From Bacillus taeanensis (GTDB taxonomy: Bacteria; Bacillota; Bacilli; Bacillales; UBA6769): DNA of 64,000 bases. Below, one piece after another: positions 9,250-18,641 of the stretch. The notes under the pieces were generated by a model, which saw nothing but the letters and a program-made list of their open reading frames with translations, searched no databases and was not told the origin of the DNA. Each line of letters starts with the position of its first letter. Within the stretch, counting starts at the first letter, position 1. The DNA is taken from positions 124,001-188,000 of the forward strand of contig NZ_QOCW01000004.1 in assembly GCF_003318295.1 (NCBI RefSeq). The letters are read 5' to 3'. The position numbers were made by a program, and so were the translations under genes.

Positions 9250-11241
9250 GTGGTACCACAACAAAAAAAGAAATTAAAGAGACAAGTTCCATTTCGATTA
9301 AATATGCTATTTGTTGCTGTTTTCCTTCTGTTTTCAACATTGATATTACGATTAGGGATTATTCAAATTGTAGAGGGAGAAGAATATGTACGAAAAGCAG
9401 AAGAGGTTGAAAATATAACAGCCCGCATTGATGCCCCAAGAGGAAAAATAGTTGATCGATACGGAAATACATTAGTAGATAATGAACCAATCTATACAAT
9501 TACTTACACAAAAACAAATACAACGACAAATGCTGAAAAGCTTAAAGTTGCAAAACGTTTAGCTTCCATTATTGAGAAAGATACATCTCATATTACTGAA
9601 AGGGATATGAAGGATTATTGGATTATTACTCGTTCAGAAGAAGCTAAAAAAAAGCTGACTGAAGAAGAATGGCTTTCTTTAGAAAATGATGAAGCATACA
9701 AACTGCAGTTAGAACGAATTACAGAAGCGGACATTGCAAACATTTCGAAAGATGAAATGGAAACTTTGGCTGTTAAAAGAGAAATGGATAGTGGATTTGC
9801 TTTAACACCTCAGCCTGTAAAAGAAGGAATATCAGATATTGAACATGCTCTCGTTATAGAGCATCTCATACAATTGCCTGGTGTTGAAATTCAATTAGAT
9901 GCTAAAAGAACATATCCTTATAATAAAATGTTAAAAGAATTATTTGGCAGTATTAAACAAATTCCAAAAGAAGAAGTTAATTATTATGAAGTAAGAGGCT
10001 ATGATCGCAACGATAAGGTAGGTACAAGTGGGTTAGAGCAGCAGTATGAAGAGCTATTAAGAGGAAAAAAAGAACAACAGAAATATGTTACAAATAAATC
10101 AGGCCAACCTGTAGGAATTCCAGAAGTTATTCCAGGAGAACGGGGGAAAGATTTAGTATTAACCATTGATATAGAATTACAGAAACGTGTGGAAGAAGTT
10201 TTAGAGCGTCAAATATTAAATGGAAGAAATATTTCAGGAAACAGTAATTTTAATAGTGCTTACGCAGTTATGATAGAACCAAAAACAGGAGAGGTATTAG
10301 CGATAGCAGGTAAACAATATAAAGATGGAAAGTTTATTGATTCTCCTTTAGTAAATATTTATAATGCTTTTGAAATGGGTTCGACTGTGAAAGGGGCTAC
10401 AGTATTAACAGGTTTACAAGAAGGTGTCATTCAACCAGGTACCGTTTTGTATGATGCACCGCTTCAATTTGGTGAGTCGACAATTAGTTCATATAAAACA
10501 TTAGGAAGTATTAATGATGTGAAAGCATTGGAAAAATCTTCGAATGTTTATATGTTTAAAATTGCGATGAAGATGGCTGAGTACAACTATGAAAGCAAGT
10601 GTTGTGTGAACGATAAAAAAGTGGAGGAAACGTTTCAAACAATGAGGAACTACTATCAGCAGTTTGGGTTAGGGATAAAAACCGGGATTGATTTTCCATA
10701 TGAAGCAGCAGGCTATAACGGAGGATCAGGTGAACTTTATCAATCCTTATTTTTTGCAATTGGGCAATTTGATACGTATACACCTTTACAATTAACGCAA
10801 TATATTTCAACAATTGCTAATGATGGGTATAGAGTGCAGCCGAGATTACTGAAATCAATTCATGAACCTGTGGTAGAAGAAAATGAAAACACTTATGTAA
10901 TTAATAAGCTTAAACCTAATGTGTTAAATCGAATTGAAATGAAACAGGAATATATTGACCGAGTTCAATTAGGGTTTAGAAGTGTGATGACTGCTGGGAC
11001 GGCTTCCTCTCACTTTAAAGGGGCTCCTTACAATCCAGCAGGTAAAACAGGAACTGCTGAAGTAGATAAAAAGAACGGCATTAATAATCAAACTCTTGTT
11101 GGATATGCTCCCTATGAAGATCCTGAAGTTGCGTTTTCTGTTGTTGTGCCGACAATAAAAAATGGATCAATTAATTTAAATATTGGTCGGGCCATACTAG
11201 ACGAATACTTCTCCTTAAAAAAAGAGCGAAAGGCTAATTAA
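9250..11241 (+). CDS. pbpA: Penicillin-binding protein 2A, class B transpeptidase
   Basis: This DD-transpeptidase of 663 residues should act in lateral-wall peptidoglycan synthesis. It has one N-terminal membrane anchor (about residues 14-36), a PBP dimerisation/pedestal domain with the RIDAPRGKIVDRYGN signature, and a C-terminal transpeptidase domain. The three active-site motifs are visible: Ser378 in STVK, SSN (430-432) and KTGT (599-602). The start is GTG at 9250 behind GAGGGGAAG. An unusual Cys-Cys pair lies in ESKCCVNDKK after the SSN motif. The gene order after yqgE and before the pst genes matches B. subtilis pbpA. Confidence 0.94.
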   Translation: MVPQQKKKLKRQVPFRLNMLFVAVFLLFSTLILRLGIIQIVEGEEYVRKAEEVENITARIDAPRGKIVDRYGNTLVDNEPIYTITYTKTNTTTNAEKLKVAKRLASIIEKDTSHITERDMKDYWIITRSEEAKKKLTEEEWLSLENDEAYKLQLERITEADIANISKDEMETLAVKREMDSGFALTPQPVKEGISDIEHALVIEHLIQLPGVEIQLDAKRTYPYNKMLKELFGSIKQIPKEEVNYYEVRGYDRNDKVGTSGLEQQYEELLRGKKEQQKYVTNKSGQPVGIPEVIPGERGKDLVLTIDIELQKRVEEVLERQILNGRNISGNSNFNSAYAVMIEPKTGEVLAIAGKQYKDGKFIDSPLVNIYNAFEMGSTVKGATVLTGLQEGVIQPGTVLYDAPLQFGESTISSYKTLGSINDVKALEKSSNVYMFKIAMKMAEYNYESKCCVNDKKVEETFQTMRNYYQQFGLGIKTGIDFPYEAAGYNGGSGELYQSLFFAIGQFDTYTPLQLTQYISTIANDGYRVQPRLLKSIHEPVVEENENTYVINKLKPNVLNRIEMKQEYIDRVQLGFRSVMTAGTASSHFKGAPYNPAGKTGTAEVDKKNGINNQTLVGYAPYEDPEVAFSVVVPTIKNGSINLNIGRAILDEYFSLKKERKAN

Positions 11242-11358
11242 TATAAAGAGGAAAAGCTGTACTAACAGTTTTTTCTCTTTTTTGTATGAAAGAGGTATTT
11301 ATTTCAGATATTAAAGGGGAGGGTTTTAAGACGTTTTTTTAGATGCGCTTTCAATAAC

Positions 11359-11412
11359 TTTACAAAACCTTAACATTTCTTTAAAACACAATTAACACTT
11401 TTGCTTTAATCT
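11359..11412 (+). promoter_or_regulatory. PhoP box and -10 region of the pst operon
   Basis: Four hexamers spaced exactly 11 bp apart are visible: TTTACA (11359), TTAACA (11370), TTAAAA (11381) and TTAACA (11392). This matches the TT(A/T)ACA direct-repeat architecture bound by PhoP~P in Bacillus. A -10-like TAATCT lies at 11407-11412, ten bases after the last repeat. No good -35 hexamer is present, as expected for an activator-dependent promoter. Confidence 0.82.
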
Positions 11413-11539
11413 AAGTATTGTGCAAGACAGAAAGCATACTGAAAGTAGTTTTAGGGGAATGTAATTCGTACTTGTACAAGCAGCAGAACAGAAAGAGATA
11501 TGCCAATTATTATGGAAAGAGAAAAGGGAGGACTTTTAA

Positions 11540-12499
11540 ATGAATTTGAAAAAATGGATGTTATTTTTAGCTATGGCTGCACTGCTTACTTTAGCAGCAT
11601 GTGGTGGCAACGAAGAAGAAGCTGGAGAAACTGGGGAAGCTGGAGAATCGTTGAGTGGTGAAGTAGCTATCGATGGATCATCTACAGTACTTCCAATCAT
11701 GGAAGCACTTGCTGAAGAATATCAAATGGAAAATCCTGAAGTTCGCGTAACAGTTGGTGGTTCTGGTACAGGTAATGGTTTTGATAAGTTTGCTGCTGGT
11801 GAAACACATTTCAGTGATGCTTCTCGTCCAATTAAAGAAGAAGAAGCAGCAGCATTAGAAGAAGCTGGCATTGAGTATACTGAATTTACACTTGCTTATG
11901 ACGGTTTATCAGTTGTACTTAACCCTGAAAATACTTGGGTGGATCAACTTACTGTAGAAGAATTAAATAAAATGTTTGCAATGGGTTCTGAAGTAAAAAC
12001 TTGGGCAGATGTACGTGAAGGCTGGCCTGAAGAAGAAATTGAATTTTTTGCTCCGGGAACTGGTTCAGGAACATATGACTACTTTAACGAAGAAATTTTA
12101 GAAGAAAGCGGAATTCGCCAAGATGCTCAAACATCTGAAGATGATAATGTACTTGTAACTGGTGTATCAGGTTCTAAAAATGGAATTGGATTCTTTGGTT
12201 ATGCTTACTACTTAGAAAATCAAGATAAACTTAAAGTTGCTCCAATTGTAAATCCTGACACAAATGAAGCGGTAACACCTGATTTTGATACAATTCAATC
12301 TGGTGAGTATGCACCACTTTCTCGTCCATTATTTACTTATGCTAAACATGAGGCATTAACAGATGCAGCAGCTTATGATTATGCACAATTCGTTTTAGAA
12401 AATGCTGGACCACTTGCAGAAGAAGTTGGATATGTTGCATTACCTGAAGAAAAATATCAAGAGCAATTAGATAAATTAGCTGAAATTGCTGGTGAATAA
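11540..12499 (+). CDS. pstS: Phosphate ABC transporter substrate-binding lipoprotein
   Basis: PstS captures phosphate outside the membrane for the high-affinity Pst importer. The 319-residue precursor has a lipoprotein signal peptide with lipobox LAAC (Cys21), then an acidic Glu/Gly-rich linker. The binding fold follows, with phosphate-contact segments [10 protein letters not shown] and [12 protein letters not shown] early and [10 protein letters not shown] later. AAAGGGAGG precedes the ATG. It heads pstS-pstC-pstA-pstB-phoU, downstream of a PhoP box. A stem-loop separates it from pstC and should favour higher PstS production. Confidence 0.96.
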   Translation: MNLKKWMLFLAMAALLTLAACGGNEEEAGETGEAGESLSGEVAIDGSSTVLPIMEALAEEYQMENPEVRVTVGGSGTGNGFDKFAAGETHFSDASRPIKEEEAAALEEAGIEYTEFTLAYDGLSVVLNPENTWVDQLTVEELNKMFAMGSEVKTWADVREGWPEEEIEFFAPGTGSGTYDYFNEEILEESGIRQDAQTSEDDNVLVTGVSGSKNGIGFFGYAYYLENQDKLKVAPIVNPDTNEAVTPDFDTIQSGEYAPLSRPLFTYAKHEALTDAAAYDYAQFVLENAGPLAEEVGYVALPEEKYQEQLDKLAEIAGE

Positions 12500-12525
12500 T
12501 ATTCTTATGTTATAACTCATGTAGG

Positions 12526-12565
12526 GGCTAAGTGAGAGGAGCGTAACATCCTCTCACTTTTAGCC
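12526..12565 (+). terminator. Intercistronic stem-loop between pstS and pstC
   Basis: GGCTAAGTGAGAGGA pairs with TCCTCTCAC plus TTAGCC, with a two-T bulge and an 8-nt loop. No long T run follows, so it looks like an attenuating or 3'-protecting structure rather than a full stop. Confidence 0.7.
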
Positions 12566-12597
12566 TGTTTCTGTATGTGATTGAAGGGGGAACTATA

Positions 12598-13533
12598 ATG
12601 GCATCAAGTTCTGTTAGAGAAATGATTGAACAAAACAAAGCCAAACAAAAAAATATACAAGGACTGGTTGAAAAGTTAGTACCAGCATTTTTATTTTTAT
12701 GTGCAGTAATTTCGATTTTAACAACAATAGGAATTGTGTTTACATTAATTGTAGAAACGATTACTTTTTTTCAAAGAGTTTCAATTATTCAATTTTTAAC
12801 TGATAAAAAATGGTATCCATTTGTGGAAGCAAATGCAAGCTATGGAATTTTATCATTAATTTCAGGAACGCTTTTAATAGCAGTAATTGCTATGATGGTA
12901 GCTATTCCAATTGGATTAGCATCTGCCATTTATTTGAGTGAGTATGCTTCTGATAAAACAAGAAGATTTATTAAACCGATTCTAGAAGTACTTGCAGGTA
13001 TTCCTACCATCGTTTATGGATTCTTTGCTTTAACGTTTGTTACGCCGATGCTTCAAAAAATTATTCCTGACATGTCTATTTTTAATGCGCTTAGTCCAGG
13101 TATTGTAGTTGGAATTATGATTATTCCAATGATCGCTTCATTGTCTGAAGATGCAATGAGTTCAGTGCCAAACGCAATGCGAGAAGGGGCATTTGGTTTA
13201 GGTGCTACTCGTTTTGAAGTCGCTACAAAAGTTGTTCTTCCTGCTGCTTTATCAGGAATTATTGCTTCTTTCGTACTAGCAATTTCTCGTGCAATTGGGG
13301 AAACAATGATTGTAACATTAGCAGGTGGAGCGACACCAAAATTAACATTAGATGTAACAGAGTCTATTCAAACAATGACAGCATACATTGTTCAGGTAAG
13401 TTTAGGAGATATTGGCTTTGGTACTACAATTTATTATAGTATTTATGCTGTAGCAATGACTTTGTTCATTTTTACATTAATTATGAACCTGATTGCCCAG
13501 TATATTTCTCGACGTTTCAGGGAGGAATATTAA
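12598..13533 (+). CDS. pstC: Phosphate ABC transporter permease PstC
   Basis: This is a 311-residue inner-membrane permease with about six helices. The binding-protein-dependent transport signature is present in EGAFGLGATRFEVATKVVLP, the EAA loop that contacts the ATPase. The start is ATG 12598 because GAAGGGGGA lies just upstream; the longer frame from GTG 12577 would swallow that ribosome site. The pstA ATG follows the stop codon without a gap, indicating translational coupling. It pairs with PstA to form the phosphate channel. Confidence 0.95.
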   Translation: MASSSVREMIEQNKAKQKNIQGLVEKLVPAFLFLCAVISILTTIGIVFTLIVETITFFQRVSIIQFLTDKKWYPFVEANASYGILSLISGTLLIAVIAMMVAIPIGLASAIYLSEYASDKTRRFIKPILEVLAGIPTIVYGFFALTFVTPMLQKIIPDMSIFNALSPGIVVGIMIIPMIASLSEDAMSSVPNAMREGAFGLGATRFEVATKVVLPAALSGIIASFVLAISRAIGETMIVTLAGGATPKLTLDVTESIQTMTAYIVQVSLGDIGFGTTIYYSIYAVAMTLFIFTLIMNLIAQYISRRFREEY

Positions 13534-14412
13534 ATGAAACTAATTGATACAAAAATTGTACAGCGCACAATGGGAAAACGATTAATCGTAAACAATTTGC
13601 TGAAAGGTTTATTCCTCTCTGCCACATTGTTTGGACTAGTGGTGCTTGCTGTTCTTTTATATCGGATGTTCACTCAAGGAATTGGCTATGTAGATTGGGA
13701 TTTCTTTAATAACTTTGCATCAAGAAGACCAGAGCGTGCAGGCATTAAAGCAGCTCTCTTTGGGACACTTTGGTTAATGGCTGTAACCGCTCCTGTATCA
13801 TTAATCTTAGGAGTTGGTTGTGCGATTTATCTTGAAGAATATGCAAAGAAAAATGGATTTACACGTTTCATTCAAATTAATATTGCAAACTTAGCTGGTG
13901 TACCATCTATTGTATTTGGGTTATTAGGATTAACAGTATTTGTTCGTTTAATGGACTTAGAGCGAAGCGTGCTTGCAGGTGGATTAACGATGAGTTTATT
14001 AATTCTTCCTGTTATCGTTGTAGCTGCACAAGAAGCAATAAGAGCCGTGCCAAAACATCTTTATGAAGCATCCTATGGAATGGGGGCTACAAAATGGCAA
14101 ACAATTCGCCGTGTTGTACTGCCGGCTGCAATTCCGGGCATCTTAACAGGAAGTATTTTAGCACTGTCTCGTGCTGTTGGGGAAACAGCTCCATTAATTG
14201 TAGTAGGAGCTGCGGCCTTTGTAGCATTTGTACCAGATAGTCTATTATCATCCTTTACAGTCATGCCAATTCAAATTTATAACTGGGCAAGCAGACCACA
14301 GGTAGAATTCCATGAAGTGGCTGCCGCTGGTATTCTTGTATTGCTTTTATTATTATTAATTATGAACTCTATCGCGGTGTTAATTCGAAATAAGTTTCAG
14401 AAGCGTTACTAA
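13534..14412 (+). CDS. pstA: Phosphate ABC transporter permease PstA
   Basis: This is the second permease of the Pst importer, 292 residues with six predicted helices. The EAA loop is ASYGMGATKWQTIRRVVLPAA, cognate to the PstB ATPase. Its ribosome site (GGAGGAAT) lies inside the end of pstC, and the two frames abut. The N-terminus begins MKLIDTKIVQRTMGKR, a short basic cytoplasmic tail. The product inserts in the membrane and acts with PstC, PstB and PstS. Confidence 0.95.
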   Translation: MKLIDTKIVQRTMGKRLIVNNLLKGLFLSATLFGLVVLAVLLYRMFTQGIGYVDWDFFNNFASRRPERAGIKAALFGTLWLMAVTAPVSLILGVGCAIYLEEYAKKNGFTRFIQINIANLAGVPSIVFGLLGLTVFVRLMDLERSVLAGGLTMSLLILPVIVVAAQEAIRAVPKHLYEASYGMGATKWQTIRRVVLPAAIPGILTGSILALSRAVGETAPLIVVGAAAFVAFVPDSLLSSFTVMPIQIYNWASRPQVEFHEVAAAGILVLLLLLLIMNSIAVLIRNKFQKRY

Positions 14413-14442
14413 TTTGAAGCTTTAAAAATGAGGTGAATGGAT

Positions 14443-15267
14443 ATGCAATCAGTGATGAATGAAAAAAAAGAAAAGAAAAATAATTCAACAAGTAATGAAT
14501 CTAAAAAAGAGATTCCATCTGTTTTTAGTGTTAAAAATCTTAATTTATGGTATGGGGAAGATCAGGCATTAAAGGAAATTAACTTTGAAATTCCTGAGAA
14601 ACAGGTAACGGCTATCATTGGGCCATCAGGGTGCGGAAAATCAACGTTTATTAAAACATTAAATCGAATGGTAGAAATGGTACCAATTGTACGCACATCT
14701 GGGGAAATATTATATAGCGGCAAAAATATCTTTGATTCGAAATTTCGTGTGGAAGAACTACGTACAAAAGTAGGAATGGTATTCCAAAAGCCAAACCCAT
14801 TTCCTAAATCAATTTATGAAAATATTGTTTACGGTCCTAAAATTCATGGGATTCGAAATAAAAAAGTTCTTGATGAGATTGTGGAAAAAAGTTTGCGTGG
14901 AGCTGCGATTTGGGATGAAGTAAAAGATCGTCTTCATGAAAATGCGTTTGGTTTATCAGGCGGTCAGCAGCAGCGTATTTGCTTAGCGCGCTGCCTTGCT
15001 ATTGAACCAGATGTTATTTTAATGGATGAACCAACATCAGCTCTAGATCCAATCTCTACTTTAAAGATTGAAGAGCTTGTTCAAGAATTAAAGAAAGAAT
15101 TTAGCATTGTAATTGTTACGCATAACATGCAGCAGGCAGCACGGATCTCTGATAAGACAGCTTTCTTCTTAAACGGTGAGATTATTGAATTTGATGATAC
15201 TAATAAGCTGTTCTCAAATCCTTCAGATAAACGAACAGAAGATTATATTACAGGAAGATTTGGTTAA
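14443..15267 (+). CDS. pstB: Phosphate ABC transporter ATP-binding protein
   Basis: PstB hydrolyses ATP to drive phosphate import. The 274-residue protein has Walker [10 protein letters not shown] (about residues 63-71), Q-loop VFQKPNPFP, signature LSGGQQQR, Walker [13 protein letters not shown] and switch histidine VTHNMQQ. An N-terminal charged extension of about 35 residues precedes the ABC domain. ATG 14443 is preferred over 14437, because AGGTG is one base from the latter but seven from the former. B. subtilis has two pstB copies; here there is one, followed by phoU. Confidence 0.95.
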   Translation: MQSVMNEKKEKKNNSTSNESKKEIPSVFSVKNLNLWYGEDQALKEINFEIPEKQVTAIIGPSGCGKSTFIKTLNRMVEMVPIVRTSGEILYSGKNIFDSKFRVEELRTKVGMVFQKPNPFPKSIYENIVYGPKIHGIRNKKVLDEIVEKSLRGAAIWDEVKDRLHENAFGLSGGQQQRICLARCLAIEPDVILMDEPTSALDPISTLKIEELVQELKKEFSIVIVTHNMQQAARISDKTAFFLNGEIIEFDDTNKLFSNPSDKRTEDYITGRFG

Positions 15268-15289
15268 ACTTTAATTGGAGTGATTGTAT

Positions 15290-15949
15290 ATGTCAGTTCG
15301 GGAAAACTTTGATGCACAGCTTAAAGAATTAAAAGATGAGTTATTAGAATTAGGAAATTTAGCTCAAAATGCGTTAAAACAATCAATTATAGCTTTAAAA
15401 AATCAAGATGTAGAAAAAGCTCTGCAAATCATCGAGAATGATTATAAAATTAACAATTTAGAATCAGATATTAATGATAAAGTTATTTTAATGATTGCAA
15501 AACAGCAGCCTGTTGCAACAGATTTACGCCGCTTAATCGTTGCCTTAAAAATCTCTACAGATCTTGAGCGAATTGGAGATTTAGCCGTAAATATTGCGAA
15601 ATCTATTATTCGTATCGGGGAAGAACCGTTTGTTAAACCGATTGAAGAAATTCCAAAAATGGCTGAAACAGCTAGAGGAATGATTAAAGATGTACTGCAG
15701 GCGTTTTATGATGAAGATGTTGTAGCGGCAAAAAATATTGCTGACAGTGATGACGAAGTTGACCAAAAGTACGGTAAATTAATTAAAGAACTTTTAGAAA
15801 TTGTTACAAATAATCCTGAGTGGATTGCACAAATTACTCAGCTGACATTTATTTGCCGTTTTATTGAGCGAGCAGCTGATCATGCAACAAATATTTCTGA
15901 AAGTGTCATTTATTTAGTAAAAGGAAAATATTATGATTTAAACTCATAG
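15290..15949 (+). CDS. phoU: Phosphate signalling regulator PhoU
   Basis: PhoU links Pst transport to the PhoR sensor and restrains phosphate uptake. The 219-residue protein is a pair of three-helix bundles. The two metal-binding motifs are DLERIGDLAVNIAKS (about residue 88) and FIERAADHATNISES (about 190). ATG 15290 has GGAG nine bases upstream; a TTG at 15284 opens a slightly longer frame. As the last gene of the pst operon it is followed by a strong terminator. Confidence 0.95.
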   Translation: MSVRENFDAQLKELKDELLELGNLAQNALKQSIIALKNQDVEKALQIIENDYKINNLESDINDKVILMIAKQQPVATDLRRLIVALKISTDLERIGDLAVNIAKSIIRIGEEPFVKPIEEIPKMAETARGMIKDVLQAFYDEDVVAAKNIADSDDEVDQKYGKLIKELLEIVTNNPEWIAQITQLTFICRFIERAADHATNISESVIYLVKGKYYDLNS

Positions 15950-15955
15950 TACAGG

Positions 15956-15989
15956 AAGCCCTAACGATATCACTATCGTTAGGGCTTTT
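15956..15989 (+). terminator. Terminator of the pst-phoU operon
   Basis: AAGCCCTAACGATA pairs with TATCGTTAGGGCTT around loop TCAC, with a T run. Confidence 0.93.
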
Positions 15990-16191
15990 CATATAATAGA
16001 ACAGAATAATGATTGTATAGAACATTTACAACCTAATCATACTTATATTATTGAGAGTGGAACAAGAAATGGTGATGAAAGCTTTTTTACATGATTGCGT
16101 TCTGAACTGTTACAGATGGGAGTAGTGTAATAATAGCAGCTAAGTTTTTCTCTTGTTAAATTTTATGAGTATATGCAGGAGGGATAAAGGG

Positions 16192-16290
16192 ATGAAAAAA
16201 TTATTTCATAAAAACGATTTGAGACAAAAAGACCTTCAGAAAAGTATGAATTTATTAATAGTAATGAACAAGGAAGTAAACTATGCCTAG
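16192..16290 (+). CDS. Putative 32-residue leader ORF coupled to the GH15 gene
   Basis: A short frame with a strong ribosome site (GGAGGG, spacing about 8) encodes a basic 32-residue peptide beginning MKKLFHKNDLRQKDL. Its stop overlaps the GH15 start (ATGCCTAG), so translation of the two could be coupled. No conserved domain is recognisable. It may be a regulatory upstream ORF, a real micro-protein or a chance frame. The 200 bp before it (15990-16191) hold no gene that I can support. Confidence 0.45.
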   Translation: MKKLFHKNDLRQKDLQKSMNLLIVMNKEVNYA

Positions 16291-18262
16291 AGAATTAGTG
16301 ATTGGGAATGGACAGCTTCTTGTAAACCTTGATAAACACCTGCAAATACGAGATATTTATTTTCCATTCGTAGGTCAGCAAAATCATGTTCAAGGTCACC
16401 CAAACCGAATTGGGGTATGGATAGATGGAGTCTTTTCATGGCTTCAATCAGGAGATTGGCAAATTGATCTTAATTACCATACAGATGCTCTTGTTACATG
16501 CAGCAAAGCCTATAATAAAAGGTTAAACGTTACATTAATTGTAGAAGAAGGTGTTCATCAGCAAGAAATGATTTTGCTTCGGAAGTTTACGGTTAAAAAT
16601 CATGAGCAAAAGGCACGAAAAGTTCGTTTGTTTTTTCATCATGATTTAACAATCTATGAATCAGAAGTAGGTGATACGGCATACTTTGCTCCAAAAAACC
16701 AAGCAATGGTTCATTATAAGAGAAATCGTTATTTTTTATTTAACGGTCTTTTCAATAAAAAAAGTATTGTTCAGTATACAACCGGCGTAAAACGCTTTCA
16801 ATCAGCAGAAGGGACATGGCGGGATGCAGAAGACGGTCAACTGCATTTTCATCCAATTAGCCAAGGATCTGTTGACAGTACATTTTCTTTAGAAGCTGTA
16901 GTGGATGCGCAGGAAGAAAAATCAGCTTACTATTGGATGACAGTTGGTAAAACAAAACATGAAGTAGAAAGTCTAAATGAATATGTTCATGAAACAGGAC
17001 CAGAGTTAGCCCTTGAAAGAATGAAGCTTTATTGGATAAGGTGGGTAAACAAAACAGATATTCCGCAAAGTGATTTAACGGAAAGTATGATTAATCTGTA
17101 TAAAAGGTGTTTATTAATTATTCGTACACAAACAAATGTGAATGGTACCATTATTGCTGCAAATGATTCTGATATTTTACAATTTAATCGTGATCACTAC
17201 AGTTATTTGTGGCCGCGAGATGGCGCGTTAATTGCAGCAGCAGTAGCAAAAGCAGGCTTTCATGGAATGGTTGCCAATTTCTATCGCCGCTGTGAAAAAT
17301 TATTATCAAGTGAAGGGTACTTTTATCACAAATATAATCCTGATGGCTCAATTGGTTCGAGTTGGCATCCTTTTATTGATCAGCATGGAAAAGAAATATT
17401 GCCTATTCAGGAGGATGAGACAGCACTTGTTATTTGGGCATTTTGGCAGCATTATTTAGAAACAGGAGATATTGAGTTTGCTCACTCTCTATATCGCTCA
17501 CTTGTAAAGCCCAGCGGAAAGTTTTTAATGAGCTATATCGATGAAAAAAGAGATTTGCCGTTACCATCTTATGATTTATGGGAAGAACGCAGAGGAGTGT
17601 TTAGTTTTACTGCTAGTACTGTATATGGTGGATTGATGGCAGCACACCATTTTGCAAATATGTTTGGAGAAGATGAATTAAGCGACAAATTTTTAAAAGC
17701 AGCTGAAAAGATTAAGGTTGGAATTGAAACATATTTATATGATGAAGAAATTGGAAGATTTATTCGAGGCATTTATTATAATGAAGAATCAAGTAAAATG
17801 ATTAAAGATTTTACAATTGAAAGCAGTATGTACGGTTTATTTGCATTTGATGTGTTTGAAGCAGATGATCCGCGCATTATTCGTACAATGGAAATCATTG
17901 AAAAGGAGTTATCTATAAAAACCCCAGTTGGAGGTATTGCACGTTATTTTAATGATTATTATTTTCAACAAACCCAAAACTTGACTGAGGCGCCAGGAAA
18001 TCCGTGGCTAATTTGTACGCTTTGGCTGGCAAAGTGGAAAATAAAGAAATCTAAAAATCTCGAAGATTTAAAAGAGGCTTATTCGATTTTTCAATGGATT
18101 GAAAAACAAGCTTTCTCAAGTGGAGTACTTCCTGAACAAATTCATCCCTATACAGGTGAACCTCTCTCAGTTGCACCGTTAACTTGGTCTCATGCAACAT
18201 ATGTTGATGTGGTTCAAGATTATTTAAAGGCTTACCAACTATTTGCATTAAAACAATCATAA
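16283..18262 (+). CDS. Glycoside hydrolase family 15 protein (glucoamylase-like)
   Basis: This is a 659-residue cytoplasmic protein (no signal peptide) with an N-terminal beta-sandwich domain (about 1-250) and a C-terminal (alpha/alpha)6 barrel (about 270-650). Family features include YLWPRDGALIAAAV and the candidate catalytic acid in YDLWEERRG (Glu434 or Glu435). The second candidate acid is Glu569 in LTEAPGNPW. Such bacterial intracellular enzymes hydrolyse alpha-glucosidic bonds (maltodextrin, isomaltose or trehalose); the exact substrate is not readable. The ribosome site AAGGAAG lies inside the upstream micro-ORF. It is transcribed separately from the pst operon. Confidence 0.88.
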   Translation: MPRELVIGNGQLLVNLDKHLQIRDIYFPFVGQQNHVQGHPNRIGVWIDGVFSWLQSGDWQIDLNYHTDALVTCSKAYNKRLNVTLIVEEGVHQQEMILLRKFTVKNHEQKARKVRLFFHHDLTIYESEVGDTAYFAPKNQAMVHYKRNRYFLFNGLFNKKSIVQYTTGVKRFQSAEGTWRDAEDGQLHFHPISQGSVDSTFSLEAVVDAQEEKSAYYWMTVGKTKHEVESLNEYVHETGPELALERMKLYWIRWVNKTDIPQSDLTESMINLYKRCLLIIRTQTNVNGTIIAANDSDILQFNRDHYSYLWPRDGALIAAAVAKAGFHGMVANFYRRCEKLLSSEGYFYHKYNPDGSIGSSWHPFIDQHGKEILPIQEDETALVIWAFWQHYLETGDIEFAHSLYRSLVKPSGKFLMSYIDEKRDLPLPSYDLWEERRGVFSFTASTVYGGLMAAHHFANMFGEDELSDKFLKAAEKIKVGIETYLYDEEIGRFIRGIYYNEESSKMIKDFTIESSMYGLFAFDVFEADDPRIIRTMEIIEKELSIKTPVGGIARYFNDYYFQQTQNLTEAPGNPWLICTLWLAKWKIKKSKNLEDLKEAYSIFQWIEKQAFSSGVLPEQIHPYTGEPLSVAPLTWSHATYVDVVQDYLKAYQLFALKQS

Positions 18263-18269
18263 ACAACAC

Positions 18270-18298
18270 TTGAAGGTCTTTTAATAATTTGCTATTAT
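18270..18298 (+). promoter_or_regulatory. Candidate sigma-A promoter of rpmG
   Basis: TTGAAG (18270-18275), a 17-bp spacer and TATTAT (18293-18298) lie about 75 bp before rpmG. No Zur-box-like palindrome is seen nearby. Confidence 0.45.
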
Positions 18299-18373
18299 TT
18301 AAAAGTATGATTCTTATAAAGATCTATAGTAATCTCAAGAATTATAATTGCATTTTGGAATGGAGGGAACAAC

Positions 18374-18523
18374 ATGCGTGTAAACGTTACATTAGCTTGT
18401 ACTGAAACAGGTGACCGCAACTATATTACTAAGAAAAATAAGCGTAACAACCCTGACCGTCTTGAGCTTAAAAAATACAGCCCACGATTAAAAAGATATA
18501 CTTTACATCGTGAAACAAAGTAA
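18374..18523 (+). CDS. rpmG: 50S ribosomal protein bL33, cysteine-poor form
   Basis: This 49-residue L33 begins [18 protein letters not shown] and ends TLHRETK. Zinc-binding L33 forms have CxxC pairs. Here the second cysteine of the first pair is Thr (ACTETG) and the later cysteine position is Ser (KKYSPRL), leaving only Cys9. This is therefore a C-minus form that should not bind zinc, although the locus corresponds to B. subtilis rpmGA. GGAGGG precedes the ATG, and a terminator follows directly, so it is monocistronic. Confidence 0.95.
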   Translation: MRVNVTLACTETGDRNYITKKNKRNNPDRLELKKYSPRLKRYTLHRETK

Positions 18524-18552
18524 ACAGTAGGAATTTATTCCTACTGTTTTTT
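18523..18552 (+). terminator. rpmG terminator
   Basis: AACAGTAGGAAT pairs with ATTCCTACTGTT, followed by eight T residues in the run. Confidence 0.92.
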
Positions 18553-18641
18553 TTATTTCACTGACAGCATCGTCAAAAATAAAATCATTTGTTAAAATAT
18601 GAAGAAAGTTTTGCTCTACTTTACAATAGAGGAGAATGTGT

